From Actinacidiphila paucisporea (GTDB lineage Bacteria; Actinomycetota; Actinomycetes; Streptomycetales; Streptomycetaceae): DNA of 64,000 nt. Of this stretch, positions 1-8,776 are shown in pieces. A program made the translations under genes and the position numbers. The notes beneath the pieces were generated by a model. The model was not told where the DNA came from. It worked only from the letters and a program-made list of their open reading frames with translations, and searched no databases. Numbering within the stretch: position 1 is the stretch's first letter; every line of letters starts with the position of its first letter. The DNA lies in assembly GCF_900142575.1 (NCBI RefSeq), contig NZ_FRBI01000014.1, positions 62,001-126,000 on the forward strand, read 5' to 3'.

Positions 1-1767
1 CTGTCCGCGCTCGCCGTGCCCACCTTCGCCTACTACAACGGCGCGGCCATGGGCGGCGGCGTCGAGATCGGCCTGCACTGCACCTACCGCACGGTCTCCG
101 CCTCGGTGCCCGCCTTCTCGCTGCCCGAGGTCTTCCTCGGCCTGGTGCCCGGCTGGGGCGGCTGCGCGCTGCTGCCGAACCTGATCGGCGCGGACCGCGC
201 GGTCACCGTGATCATCGAGAACTCGCTGAACCAGAACCGCCAGCTCAAGGGCGCCCAGGTCTTCGAACTGGGCATCGCAGACGCGCTGTTCGAGGCGGCG
301 GACTTCCTGGAGCAGTCGCTGGCGTGGACCGCGGCCGTCCTCAAGGGCGAGATCGAGGTCGTACGCCCCGAGGTCGACCGCGGTGACGCCTGGGACCAGG
401 CCGTGGAGCGCGGGCGCTTCATCGCCGACGGCAAGGTGCACGGCGCGGCCCCGGCGGCCTACCGGGCGCTGGACATCATCGCGGCGGCCAAGGACGGCGA
501 CCTCGGGAGGGGCTTCGACGCCGAGGACGCGGCGCTGGCCGACCTGATCATGGGCGGCGAGCTGCGCAGCGGCATCTACGCCTTCAACCTGGTGCAGCGG
601 CGCGGCAAGCGCCCGGTCGGCGCCCCCGACAAGGCACTGGCCAGGCCCGTGTCCAAGGTCGGCGTGGTCGGCGCGGGCCTGATGGCCTCGCAGCTGGCAC
701 TGCTGTTCGTGCGCCGCCTCGAAGTGCCCGTGGTGCTGACCGACATCGACCAGGCGCGGATCGACAAGGGCGTGGCCTACGTCCACGGCGAGATCGACAA
801 GCTGCTGGCCAAGGGCAGGCTCGGCCAGGACGCGGCGAACCGCTACAAGGCGCTGGTGACCGGACACCTCGACAAGGCCACGGCCTTCGGTGACGCGGAC
901 TTCGTCATCGAGGCGGTCTTCGAGGAGATGGGCGTCAAGCAGCAGGTCTTCGCGGAGCTGGAGGCGGTGGTGCGCCCGGACACGATCCTGGCCACGAACA
1001 CCTCCTCGCTGTCGGTGACCGAGATGGCCGCGAAGCTCGACCACCCCGAGCGGGTGGTGGGCTTCCACTTCTTCAACCCGGTCGCGATCCTGCCGCTGCT
1101 GGAGATCGTCCGCGGTGAGGGCACCGACGACCCGTCGCTGGCGACGGCCTTCGCGGTGGCCAAGAAGCTGCGCAAGACCGCGGTGCTGGTCAAGGACGCG
1201 CCGGCCTTCGTCGTCAACCGGATCCTGACCCGCTTCATGGGCGAGATCCAGAACGTCATCGACGAGGGCACCCCGGTGGCGGTCGCCGAGAAGGCGATCG
1301 AGCCGCTGGGCCTGCCGATGTCCCCGCTGGTGCTGCTGGAACTGGTCGGCCCCGCCATCGGCCTGCACGTCTCGCAGACCCTGCACGGCGCCTTCCCCGA
1401 TCGCTTCACCGTCTCGGAGAACCTGGCGGCGGTCGTCAAGGCCGGCAAGCGCGGCTTCTACGTCTACGACTCGGGCCGCCCCGAGCTGGACCCGGAGGTC
1501 GCCGCGCTGCTCAAGCAGGGCGACAGCGTGCTGACCGAGGAGCAGGTGCGGGAGCGGGTGCTCGACGCGGTGGCGCAGGAGATCGGGCTGATGCTCGACG
1601 AGGGCGTGGTCGCCGAGGCGCAGGACATCGACCTGTGCCTGATCACCGGTGCCGGCTGGCCCTTCCACCTGGGCGGTGTGACTCCTTACCTGGACCGTGA
1701 GGGCGTCTCGCAGCGGGTGAACGGCAAGCCGTTCCTGGCCCCGGGCGTCGCGAGCGTCCCGGCCTGA
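1..1767 (+). CDS. fadB: 3-hydroxyacyl-CoA dehydrogenase / enoyl-CoA hydratase (FadB-like), 5' truncated
   Basis: Bifunctional alpha subunit of the fatty acid beta-oxidation complex. It hydrates trans-2-enoyl-CoA and then oxidises L-3-hydroxyacyl-CoA with NAD in the cytosol. The frame is open from base 1, so the true start lies to the left. About 588 residues are visible against roughly 710-730 for the family. The visible N-terminus is the second half of a crotonase domain (NGAAMGGGVEIG oxyanion-hole motif). A Rossmann NAD site (GVVGAGLMASQ) starts near visible residue 220. The dehydrogenase signature follows (NTSSLSVTEMA, then GFHFFNPV with the catalytic His), and then the two C-terminal helical domains. 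The usual GLMG glycine is replaced by GLMA, which is mild. A strong hairpin follows the stop. A thiolase gene is expected just upstream but is outside the window. Confidence 0.93.
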   Translation: MSALAVPTFAYYNGAAMGGGVEIGLHCTYRTVSASVPAFSLPEVFLGLVPGWGGCALLPNLIGADRAVTVIIENSLNQNRQLKGAQVFELGIADALFEAADFLEQSLAWTAAVLKGEIEVVRPEVDRGDAWDQAVERGRFIADGKVHGAAPAAYRALDIIAAAKDGDLGRGFDAEDAALADLIMGGELRSGIYAFNLVQRRGKRPVGAPDKALARPVSKVGVVGAGLMASQLALLFVRRLEVPVVLTDIDQARIDKGVAYVHGEIDKLLAKGRLGQDAANRYKALVTGHLDKATAFGDADFVIEAVFEEMGVKQQVFAELEAVVRPDTILATNTSSLSVTEMAAKLDHPERVVGFHFFNPVAILPLLEIVRGEGTDDPSLATAFAVAKKLRKTAVLVKDAPAFVVNRILTRFMGEIQNVIDEGTPVAVAEKAIEPLGLPMSPLVLLELVGPAIGLHVSQTLHGAFPDRFTVSENLAAVVKAGKRGFYVYDSGRPELDPEVAALLKQGDSVLTEEQVRERVLDAVAQEIGLMLDEGVVAEAQDIDLCLITGAGWPFHLGGVTPYLDREGVSQRVNGKPFLAPGVASVPA

Positions 1768-1780
1768 CGCGGACCGATAC

Positions 1781-1814
1781 GAGGGGGGCGGGGCCGTTGC
1801 GGCCCCGCCCCCTC
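1781..1814. terminator. bidirectional GC hairpin between fadB and SPFH gene
   Basis: The arms are GAGGGGGGCGGGGCCG and CGGCCCCGCCCCCTC around a TTG loop: 15 pairs with one bulged G. It lies between two convergent stop codons (1767 and 1849), so it can end both transcripts. There is no U-tract, as is usual in Streptomyces. Confidence 0.8.
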
Positions 1815-1848
1815 CCGTTTCCCGCCCCCGCCCTTTCCGAGCCCCGGC

Positions 1849-2973
1849 TCAGCCGCGCGGCCGGCCCCCCGCGGGCTCGGGGGCGGCGAGCAGGGCCACC
1901 GTCAGGTCGCGGACCAGAGACTTGCGTTCGTAGTCGTCCAGCTCCACCAGGCCGCGCTCGGCGATCCCGCGCAGGGTGTCGGCGACCGCGGTCAGGACGT
2001 CGTCCAGCACCGCCCTGCGCCGCCTGGCCTCCAGCGAGGCGATCCTGGCCCGGCGCATCGCCACCGCGACCTCGGGGGCGTAGTCCAGCCGCACCGGCGT
2101 CACCGAGAAGACCTCCACGCCCGCCTCGCGCACCGCGCCGGCCACCAGGCGCCCCAGCTCGTCGCCGAGCCGGTCGCAGTCCCGCAGCGTCACCGCGTCA
2201 CCGCGGAAGTCGTCCGCCGGGTGCCGGGACACCGCACGGGCGACCGCCGCCTCGACCTCCTCGCGCAGCAGCCGGGTGCAGTCGTCGACCGCGAAGGCGG
2301 CCCGCGCGGTCTCCCTGATCCGCCACACCAGCAGCACGGTGACCTGGACGGGGGTGCCGTACGCGTCGACCGCGTCGATCGGGCGGCTGCGCCAGTGCCT
2401 CAGCGACACGTCCATCCGGCGCCGCCGCAGCAGGGGGCTGATCCACAGCAGCCCGGTGCGGCGGACCGTGCCGCGGTAGCCGCCGTACCGGGTGAGCACC
2501 CAGACCCTGCCGGGCCGGCCCCGCGTCAGCCCGCTGCCCGCGAGCGCGGCGACGGCGCCGATGAGCACCAGCCCGCTCCACAGCCCGCTCCCCCGCACCA
2601 CGCCGTCCGGCGGCCCGGGCAGCAGCCCGCCGGTCGGCGGCAGCGGGAGCAGTCCCGCCCGCCACAGCAGCCACGCCGCGGCGCCGACCGCGGCCGCCAG
2701 CGCGGTCCCCGCCGTCCACCCCGGCAGGCACGGACCCGGCCGCTCGGCGAGCGCGTCAGCGGGCGGCTGGACCCGCGGCATCAGCAGCGTCTGCTCGGTG
2801 GAGGGGCCGGGCTGCTCGGGCAGGTCCGCCCTGGCGGGGCCGTCGGGACGGTCGTCCTGCGCGAGGCCGCCGGCCTGGGCGGCTTCCGCGGTCCGCGCGG
2901 GCCGTTCGGCGGCCCGCGCTGGCTCCTGGCTCTCCGCGGGCCCGGTGGGTGCGGCGGTGTCGGGTGGTGTCAC
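1849..2973 (-). CDS. SPFH/band-7 domain membrane protein
   Basis: 374-residue SPFH (stomatin/prohibitin) protein. The N-terminal ~90 residues are Pro/Ala-rich and probably disordered. Two hydrophobic segments follow (roughly residues 95-115 and 130-155). The band-7 domain runs from about 165 to 320 (VWVLTRYGG, then VQVTVLLVWRI, then REAGVEVFSV), ending in a charged helix rich in Arg/Glu that resembles the SPFH coiled coil. Family members form membrane-bound oligomeric scaffolds; the client here is unknown. I chose the GTG at 2973 because it overlaps the upstream stop as GTGA and has GGAGG 11 nt before it. An earlier GTG at 2991 is possible. The overlap makes it translationally coupled to the wall hydrolase gene. 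Confidence 0.85.
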   Translation of the reverse strand: MTPPDTAAPTGPAESQEPARAAERPARTAEAAQAGGLAQDDRPDGPARADLPEQPGPSTEQTLLMPRVQPPADALAERPGPCLPGWTAGTALAAAVGAAAWLLWRAGLLPLPPTGGLLPGPPDGVVRGSGLWSGLVLIGAVAALAGSGLTRGRPGRVWVLTRYGGYRGTVRRTGLLWISPLLRRRRMDVSLRHWRSRPIDAVDAYGTPVQVTVLLVWRIRETARAAFAVDDCTRLLREEVEAAVARAVSRHPADDFRGDAVTLRDCDRLGDELGRLVAGAVREAGVEVFSVTPVRLDYAPEVAVAMRRARIASLEARRRRAVLDDVLTAVADTLRGIAERGLVELDDYERKSLVRDLTVALLAAPEPAGGRPRG

Positions 2974-4247
2974 GAGAACAGTCGCCTCCACGTCTCGGGG
3001 CCGGGATGTCCGTCGGCGCTGCGGCCCGACCAGCCCTGGGCGCGCTGGAAGGCCTCGACCTTGCGGCGGTCGGCCTCGCGCCAGTGGCGGCTGGGGCGGT
3101 AGCCGGCGCCGAAGCCCTTGGCGACCAGCCGGTGGCCGAGCGCGAGGACGCTGTCATTGCCGCGCCCGGGGCGGAAGGACCCGGCCCCGGGGTACGGCGG
3201 GGCCGTGGACTTGTGGCCAGTGGTGCCTTCCGGGCGGAGGGACCCGGCCCCGGGGTGCGACGGGGCCGTGGTTTTGTGGGCGGTGGTGCGCCGCGGGCCG
3301 CCGGCGATGTCGTGGCCCTTGTGGTGGACCAGGTACGACCACGTGGTGGGGCCGGGCATGCCGTCGGCCTTGGCGCCGGTCCAGCCCTGGGCGCGCTGGA
3401 AGGCGGCGGTGGCGGCGCGGTCGGCCGCGCTCCACACCCGCCCGGGACCGACCCGGTAGTAGGCGCCGGCGCCGCGGCCGATCAGCAGGCTGCCGAGCCG
3501 GGCGACGGCGGCGCCGGAGCGGCCGGTGCCGAACGCGGCCCGGCCCGGGTAGCCGGTGGCGGCGGGCCCGGGGCTGCCGGCCAGGTACCGGTAGCGGTAC
3601 GGGACGTACTTCGCGGAGTCGACCCAGTAGGCGTACGGCGTCGTCCTGGCCCTGGCGCCGGGGACCGCCTGCTCGTAGGCCTTGTAGCGGGTGCGCGACC
3701 TGTTCGCCCAGCCCGCGAAGATCACGGCGTGGGAGCCCTTCTGCGGGTCCGCGGTGTTGTGGAAGAGCAGGAGGTCGCCCGGCCGCAACCGGTCGCGGGT
3801 GACGCGGACCGCGTAGTGGGCGAGGTCGCCGGTCCAGGCGTTGACGCCGAGCCCCCAGGCCATGGAGACGAAGCCGGAGCAGTCCTGCCGGTAGCCGTCC
3901 TTCCAGTGGGCGGTCATGCTGTACGGCACCCCGGCCGTCACCCACCTCTTGGCCCGTTGCAGGATCTGCGCGCGGGTCAGCCGCAGCGGGACGGGCGCGG
4001 CGGGCGCGGCCAGGGAGCCGCGGCCGGTGGTGTGGCCGGTGACAGCGGCGGGGCGGGGCACGGCGGCGGCCGCGGTGCCGCTGAGCGCGGTGCCCGCCAC
4101 GGCGGCCACCACCAGGGCCCTGGTGGCGCCGGTGCCGGCGGGCCCGCGGGTGTCTCGGGCCAGGGAGTCGGCGAGGCGCTGCCGTGCGCAGCCCTCGCAT
4201 CCGCAGGCGGGCGGTGGTTCGACGTCGTCGAACAGCGGCATCGGCAT
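2970..4247 (-). CDS. secreted NlpC/P60-type cell wall hydrolase with two peptidoglycan-binding modules
   Basis: 425-residue protein, probably a D,L-endopeptidase acting on peptidoglycan. A Cys-rich leader (CGCEGC) precedes a hydrophobic segment (LVVAAVAGTALSGTAAAA), consistent with export or anchoring, although the ~35-residue polar leader is long. The NlpC/P60 domain spans roughly residues 90-230, with the catalytic Cys in DCSGFVSMAWG and the His in GSHAVIFAGW. The rest holds two related modules ending in FQRAQGW and PGPTTW/PGPETW, typical of Streptomyces wall-binding repeats. They are joined by a linker made of two imperfect copies of an HK(T/S)TAP...PGAGS(L/F)RP unit. The ATG at 4247 has AGGAG 8 nt upstream; the longer ATG at 4277 does not. 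It is followed directly by the SPFH gene. Confidence 0.88.
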   Translation of the reverse strand: MPMPLFDDVEPPPACGCEGCARQRLADSLARDTRGPAGTGATRALVVAAVAGTALSGTAAAAVPRPAAVTGHTTGRGSLAAPAAPVPLRLTRAQILQRAKRWVTAGVPYSMTAHWKDGYRQDCSGFVSMAWGLGVNAWTGDLAHYAVRVTRDRLRPGDLLLFHNTADPQKGSHAVIFAGWANRSRTRYKAYEQAVPGARARTTPYAYWVDSAKYVPYRYRYLAGSPGPAATGYPGRAAFGTGRSGAAVARLGSLLIGRGAGAYYRVGPGRVWSAADRAATAAFQRAQGWTGAKADGMPGPTTWSYLVHHKGHDIAGGPRRTTAHKTTAPSHPGAGSLRPEGTTGHKSTAPPYPGAGSFRPGRGNDSVLALGHRLVAKGFGAGYRPSRHWREADRRKVEAFQRAQGWSGRSADGHPGPETWRRLFS

Positions 4248-4383
4248 GCACACCACTCCTCTGTGATCGGGCGTCACCTGTCTTGCTACCCGATTTCTCC
4301 GAAAAGTTGACGAAATCGGAGATATCTGTGCAAGAAGGGGTGAATCGCCCGATCGCGAGGGGCGGCAGAAAGCCGAAAGAGCG

Positions 4384-5247
4384 TCAGCCGGCCAGCGCGG
4401 GAGTGTCCGTCGGGACGGCCTGCAGGGCGATGACCCGCTTGGCCTCCTTGAGGATCTGGGCGCGCAGCTTCGCCGGCGTCAGCGAGGTGTGCACGGTCTT
4501 GACCGCGACTCCGTTGACCTCCACGACCGGGACCGTACCGAAGCCCGAGGCGGCGAAGTCCGCCTGCGACTTGTCCACCCAGCCCTCGTGGTCGCGCTGC
4601 TCGATGCACGGGTCGAAGCTGGCGGTCTGGATCTTGCCCGCCTTGTCGGCCAGCTTGCGCATCATCTTCTCGCTCGCGAACCCGTCGACCTTGGGGTCGC
4701 TCGGCTGGTGCTTCCACACCTGGCCGACGAAGGCGGAGAAGCGGCCCTGGTCCTGCGCGCAGGCCGCGGCATTGGCCGCCACCAGGGCGCCGGAGCCGCC
4801 GTACTGCTTGTCCGAAACGGTCACCAGGCGGTAGTCGATGGTCACCTGGCCGGTGGTCAGCAGCTGCTGGAAGGTCGCCTCGTACTCCTCGTGGAAGGCC
4901 TTGGAGTCGGGGCTGCGCAGGTCCTCGTAGACCGTGACGGTCACCGGGACGGTCGGGCGCACCGGGATGGCGAGCTTGGGGCCCGCGGCGGGGGCGGGGC
5001 TCGGTGACGCGCCGTCCGTGGGGGGCGCCGCCGGCGGCCGGGCCGCGGCGACCGCGCCGCTGGGCTCGGAGACCTTCACGTCCTTGTTGCCGCGGACGTG
5101 GGCACCGATCACCGCCGACGCACCGAAGACCACGACCATCGCCGTCACGCCGATCGCGTACGGGCGCAGCCGGTCGACCACGGACCTGCGCTTCTTCTTC
5201 GGGGCCGCCGAACCGCCCGGAGTGTCGGGTCCCTTGGACTCCGTCAT
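4384..5247 (-). CDS. membrane-anchored DsbA/thioredoxin-fold protein lacking the CxxC motif
   Basis: 287-residue protein: a short basic cytoplasmic tail, one transmembrane helix (AIGVTAMVVVFGASAVIGA, residues ~34-52), a Pro/Ala linker, then an extracytoplasmic DsbA-type thioredoxin domain from about residue 95. At the place where actinobacterial relatives carry a CPxC active site after a Y-D/E-D strand, this protein has YEDLRSPDSKAF: Ser-Pro-Asp-Ser, with no Cys. Two other cysteines remain, in AACAQDQG and FDPCIEQ. They are spaced as in DsbA-like proteins that carry an extra helical-domain disulfide. A classical dithiol oxidase role is therefore unlikely; a chaperone-like or structural role is inference. 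The ATG at 5247 has GAGGTGG upstream. It follows dxs in the same direction but is separated from it by a strong terminator. Confidence 0.85.
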   Translation of the reverse strand: MTESKGPDTPGGSAAPKKKRRSVVDRLRPYAIGVTAMVVVFGASAVIGAHVRGNKDVKVSEPSGAVAAARPPAAPPTDGASPSPAPAAGPKLAIPVRPTVPVTVTVYEDLRSPDSKAFHEEYEATFQQLLTTGQVTIDYRLVTVSDKQYGGSGALVAANAAACAQDQGRFSAFVGQVWKHQPSDPKVDGFASEKMMRKLADKAGKIQTASFDPCIEQRDHEGWVDKSQADFAASGFGTVPVVEVNGVAVKTVHTSLTPAKLRAQILKEAKRVIALQAVPTDTPALAG

Positions 5248-5299
5248 TGCTACGCCACCTCGATCATCCGCACTGCTCTCGCGCATTTCTACCACCGGT

Positions 5300-5329
5300 C
5301 CCGGGAGCCCCGTTAACGGGGCTCCCGGG
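5300..5329 (-). terminator. hairpin terminator downstream of dxs
   Basis: A perfect 30-bp palindrome with arms CCCGGGAGCCCCGTT and AACGGGGCTCCCGGG starts 30 nt beyond the dxs stop and ends 52 nt before the start of the next gene. It should isolate dxs from the thioredoxin-fold gene. Confidence 0.8.
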
Positions 5330-5359
5330 CCGCCACGCGGTCCCGGGGGCGCGGCACGG

Positions 5360-7300
5360 TCAGTCCTTCGCGAGCTCCGCGGTGCTGCTCGCGCCGCCGC
5401 CGGCCGCCGCGTCGGCGAACCGGCCGTCGATGGTGGCGAACACCCCGGTGACCTGGCGGGCGATGTCCGGCGCGGTCAGCCCGATCGCGGCCATGACGTC
5501 CTTGCGGGAGCCGTGGGCGAGGAACTGCGGCGGAATGCCGAAGTCGCGCAGCGGCACGTCCACCTCGGCGTCGCGCAGCGCCTGCGCGATCGCCGAGCCG
5601 ACACCGCCGACCCTGCCGTTGTCCTCGACGGTGACCACCAGGCGGTGCCGGGCGGCCAGGCCGGGCAGCGCGTCGTCCACCGGCTTGACCCAGCGCGGGT
5701 CGACCACGGTGCTGGTGATGCCCTGGGCGTCGAGCAGCGCGGCGATCTCCAGGCACATCGGGGCCAGCGCGCCCACCGAGACCAGCAGCACGTCGGGCTG
5801 CCCGTCGCCGGCCGGCTCGCGCAGCACGTCCATGCCGCCGACCCGGCCGACCGCGGCGACCGCCGGGCCGACCGCGCCCTTGGAGTAGCGGACCACGGTG
5901 GGGGCGTCCTCGACCGCGACGGCCTCCCGCAGCTGCGCCCTGACCTGGTCGGCGTCGCGCGGGGCGGCGATCCGCAGGCCGGGCACGACCTGGAGGATCG
6001 ACATGTCCCACATGCCGTTGTGCGAGGCGCCGTCACTGCCGGTCACGCCGGCCCGGTCGAGCACGAAGGTGACGCCGCACTTGTGCAAGGCGACGTCCAT
6101 CAGCACCTGGTCGAAGGCCCGGTTGAGGAAGGTCGCGTAGACCGCGAAGACCGGGTGCAGGCCGCCGGTGGCCAGGCCCGCGGCCGACACGGCGCCGTGC
6201 TGCTCGGCGATGCCGACGTCGTAGACCCGGTCGGGGAAGGCGGCGGCGAATTTGGTCAGGCCCACCGGGTGCAGCATCGCGGCGGTGATGGCCACGATGT
6301 CGGAGCGCTCCTTGCCCAGCTCCAGCATCTCGTCGCCGAAGACCGAGGTCCAGTCGGCGCCGGCCGCGGCGATGGGCAGTCCGGTGTCGGGGTGGATCGG
6401 GCCGATGCCGTGGAAGCGGTCGGTCTCGTCGCGCTCGGCCGGGGTGTAGCCGCGGCCCTTCTCGGTGATGCAGTGCACGATCACCGGGCCGCCGAAGCGG
6501 CGGGCGCGCTGGAGGGCGGACTCCACTGCCTCGATGTCGTGGCCGTCGATCGGGCCGACGTACTTCAGGCCCAGGTCCTCGAACATCCCCTGCGGGGTGA
6601 TGAAGTCCTTCAGGCCCTTCTTGGCGCCGTGCAGCGTCTCGTAGAGCGGGCGGCCGATGAGCGGGGTGCGCTCGAGGAGCTCCTTGGTGCGGGCCAGGAA
6701 CTGCTCGTAGCCGTCGGTCGTGCGCAGGGTGGCCAGGTGGTTGGCCAGGCCGCCGATGGTCGGCGAGTACGACCACTCGTTGTCGTTGACGACGATCACC
6801 AGCGGGCGGTCCTTGGCGGCGGCGATGTTGTTCAGCGCCTCCCAGGCCATGCCGCCGGTCAGCGCCCCGTCGCCGATGACGGCGACGACGTGGTCGTCGC
6901 GCTCCAGCAGCTCGTTGGCCTTGGCCAGGCCGTCGGCCCAGCCCAGCACGGTCGAGGCGTGGCTGTTCTCGATCACGTCGTGCTCGGACTCGGCGCGCGA
7001 GGGGTAACCGGACAGGCCCCCGGTGCTCTTGAGCCGGGCGAAGTCCTGGCGCCCCGTCAGCAGCTTGTGCACGTACGCCTGGTGGCCGGTGTCGAACAGG
7101 ATGCGGTCGGCGGGCGAGTGGAAGACCCGGTGCAGCGCGATCGTCAGTTCCACCACGCCGAGGTTGGGGCCCAGATGCCCACCGGTCTTGGAGACCGCTT
7201 CGACGAGGAAGGAGCGGATCTCGCCGGCCAGCTGCACGAGCTGCTGCTGGTCGAGCCGGTCGAGGTCGCGTGGTCCGTTGATACGGGTCAGCACTGCCAC
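5360..7300 (-). CDS. dxs: 1-deoxy-D-xylulose-5-phosphate synthase
   Basis: 646 residues, normal length. It condenses pyruvate with glyceraldehyde 3-phosphate using thiamine diphosphate to give DXP, the first step of the methylerythritol phosphate isoprenoid pathway and also a thiamine/pyridoxal precursor. Visible motifs are [12 protein letters not shown], the ThDP/Mg site [20 protein letters not shown], the second-domain IAEQHG, and [10 protein letters not shown] in the pyrimidine-domain region. The GTG at 7300 has AGGAGG 5 nt before it and gives the usual N-terminus [10 protein letters not shown]; an open frame extends upstream without a better site. It is a single-gene unit flanked by terminators. 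The product feeds terpenoids such as the 2-methylisoborneol pathway encoded at 51-53 kb. Confidence 0.97.
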   Translation of the reverse strand: MAVLTRINGPRDLDRLDQQQLVQLAGEIRSFLVEAVSKTGGHLGPNLGVVELTIALHRVFHSPADRILFDTGHQAYVHKLLTGRQDFARLKSTGGLSGYPSRAESEHDVIENSHASTVLGWADGLAKANELLERDDHVVAVIGDGALTGGMAWEALNNIAAAKDRPLVIVVNDNEWSYSPTIGGLANHLATLRTTDGYEQFLARTKELLERTPLIGRPLYETLHGAKKGLKDFITPQGMFEDLGLKYVGPIDGHDIEAVESALQRARRFGGPVIVHCITEKGRGYTPAERDETDRFHGIGPIHPDTGLPIAAAGADWTSVFGDEMLELGKERSDIVAITAAMLHPVGLTKFAAAFPDRVYDVGIAEQHGAVSAAGLATGGLHPVFAVYATFLNRAFDQVLMDVALHKCGVTFVLDRAGVTGSDGASHNGMWDMSILQVVPGLRIAAPRDADQVRAQLREAVAVEDAPTVVRYSKGAVGPAVAAVGRVGGMDVLREPAGDGQPDVLLVSVGALAPMCLEIAALLDAQGITSTVVDPRWVKPVDDALPGLAARHRLVVTVEDNGRVGGVGSAIAQALRDAEVDVPLRDFGIPPQFLAHGSRKDVMAAIGLTAPDIARQVTGVFATIDGRFADAAAGGGASSTAELAKD

Positions 7301-7439
7301 CCGATCCTCCTCTGCCTGTCGCTCCCGGCCGATCTGGCCTTGGACGAGTCTAATGTTCCGGTTACCGGCGCGTCGGCCGCCCCGTGCGATCTCCGTCACG
7401 GCGCTCCTGCCCTCTTCCCTCGGGCCCGCGCACGCCGAA

Positions 7440-7477
7440 CCGCCGGCCGGTCCTGGAAGGCCAGGTCCGACCGGCGG
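7440..7477 (-). terminator. hairpin terminator downstream of xylH
   Basis: A 17-nt arm starting CCGCCGG pairs with one ending CCGGCGG around an AAGG loop: 15 base pairs interrupted by two mismatches (7+3+5). It begins 15 nt after the xylH stop and lies before the dxs promoter region. Confidence 0.7.
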
Positions 7478-7492
7478 TGCGGGGTGTGCGTG

Positions 7493-8776
7493 TTACGCGC
7501 GGCCGGAGCTGCGCTGGGTGCGGCGGGACACCGAGTCGACGACCACGGCGGCGAGCAGAACCGCGCCGGTGATCATGTACTGGATCGACTGGTCCATGTT
7601 CAGCAGGTCAAGACCGGTCTGGATGGACTGGATGACCAGCATGCCGAGCAGGGCGGACCAGACGTTGCCGCGACCGCCGAACAGGCTCGTACCGCCGATG
7701 ACGGCGGCTGCGATGGCGAGCATCAGCAGGTTGCCGGTACCGGCCTGCAGGGTGGCGGTGTAGGTCTGGCCGGCCAGGAACAGGCCGCCGATGGCCGCGA
7801 AGCCGCCGGAGATGGCGAAGACGACGATGCGGATCATGGCGACGTTGATACCGGCGCGGCGGGCGGCCTCGATGCTGCCGCCGACCGCGAAGATCTTGCG
7901 GCCGAAGGTGGTGCGGCGCAGCACGAAGTCACAGATCACCAGGGTGGCCAGGAAGATCACCAGGGCATTGGGCACACCGGCGGACTTGTTGAGCACGTAC
8001 GCGGCGACGTACGCCACGACGGCCAGCGCGACGGTGCGGACCAGGATCTCGCCGGTGGGCCGGAAGGGCACGCCGGCGGACCGGCGGCGGCTCTGGTCGA
8101 TCAGCGAGCCGACCAGCAGCGCGCCGACGCCCAGGGTCGCCAGGATGTACGCGCCGGCGATGCTCTGGTTCATGAAGAACGAGCGCTGGCCCAGGACGTG
8201 CAGCAGGCCCTTGTCCTGGATCGTGAGGCTGCCCGTGCCGCGCAGCAGCCACTGCATCAGACCGGTCCAGCCGAGGAAGCCGGCCAGGGTGACGACGAAC
8301 GCCGGGACGCCGATCTTGGCGAAGAAGAAGCCGTGGATCGCGCCGATGGCGATACCGGTGAGGACCGTCAGCACGACCGCGACCCACGCGTTGATGTTGT
8401 GGGTGACGCTCAGGCTGGCGAAGACCGCCGCGGCCAGACCGCTGACCGAGGCGACCGACAGGTCGATCTCACCGAGCAGCAGCACGAAGACCAGGCCGAC
8501 GGCGAGCATGCCGGTGCCGGCCATGAAGTAGCAGATGTTGACCATGTTCGCGGAGCTGAGGAACAGGCTGTCCTTCAGCTGGAAGATGGTCCAGATGATC
8601 ACCAGCGCGAGGATGACCGGCAGCGAGCCCAGCTCGCCGCCCTTCAACTTGCGCTTGAACTCGGTGAGGTAGCCCTTCAGGCCCTCCTCACGGACCAGCA
8701 GCCGGGGGTCCAGCGGCGCCACGGCCGGCGGCGGCACCTCGTCCAGCGGCTGTCGCATCGTGGTCTTGTCGCTCAC
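7493..8776 (-). CDS. xylH: xylose-type sugar ABC transporter, permease
   Basis: 427-residue inner-membrane permease of the RbsC/XylH family (BPD_transp_2). It has about ten hydrophobic helices from residue ~50 onward, including VYFM-like and LVFVLLLGEIDLS segments. The conserved loop EAARRAGINV and the motif FGGRGNVWSALLG fit the family. It should form the channel for pentose import with XylF and XylG. The GTG at 8776 overlaps the xylG stop by four bases (GTGA), so translation is coupled. The matching S. coelicolor gene, from memory, is SCO6011 in the xylFGH operon regulated by Rok7B7. A terminator follows. Confidence 0.93.
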   Translation of the reverse strand: MSDKTTMRQPLDEVPPPAVAPLDPRLLVREEGLKGYLTEFKRKLKGGELGSLPVILALVIIWTIFQLKDSLFLSSANMVNICYFMAGTGMLAVGLVFVLLLGEIDLSVASVSGLAAAVFASLSVTHNINAWVAVVLTVLTGIAIGAIHGFFFAKIGVPAFVVTLAGFLGWTGLMQWLLRGTGSLTIQDKGLLHVLGQRSFFMNQSIAGAYILATLGVGALLVGSLIDQSRRRSAGVPFRPTGEILVRTVALAVVAYVAAYVLNKSAGVPNALVIFLATLVICDFVLRRTTFGRKIFAVGGSIEAARRAGINVAMIRIVVFAISGGFAAIGGLFLAGQTYTATLQAGTGNLLMLAIAAAVIGGTSLFGGRGNVWSALLGMLVIQSIQTGLDLLNMDQSIQYMITGAVLLAAVVVDSVSRRTQRSSGRA

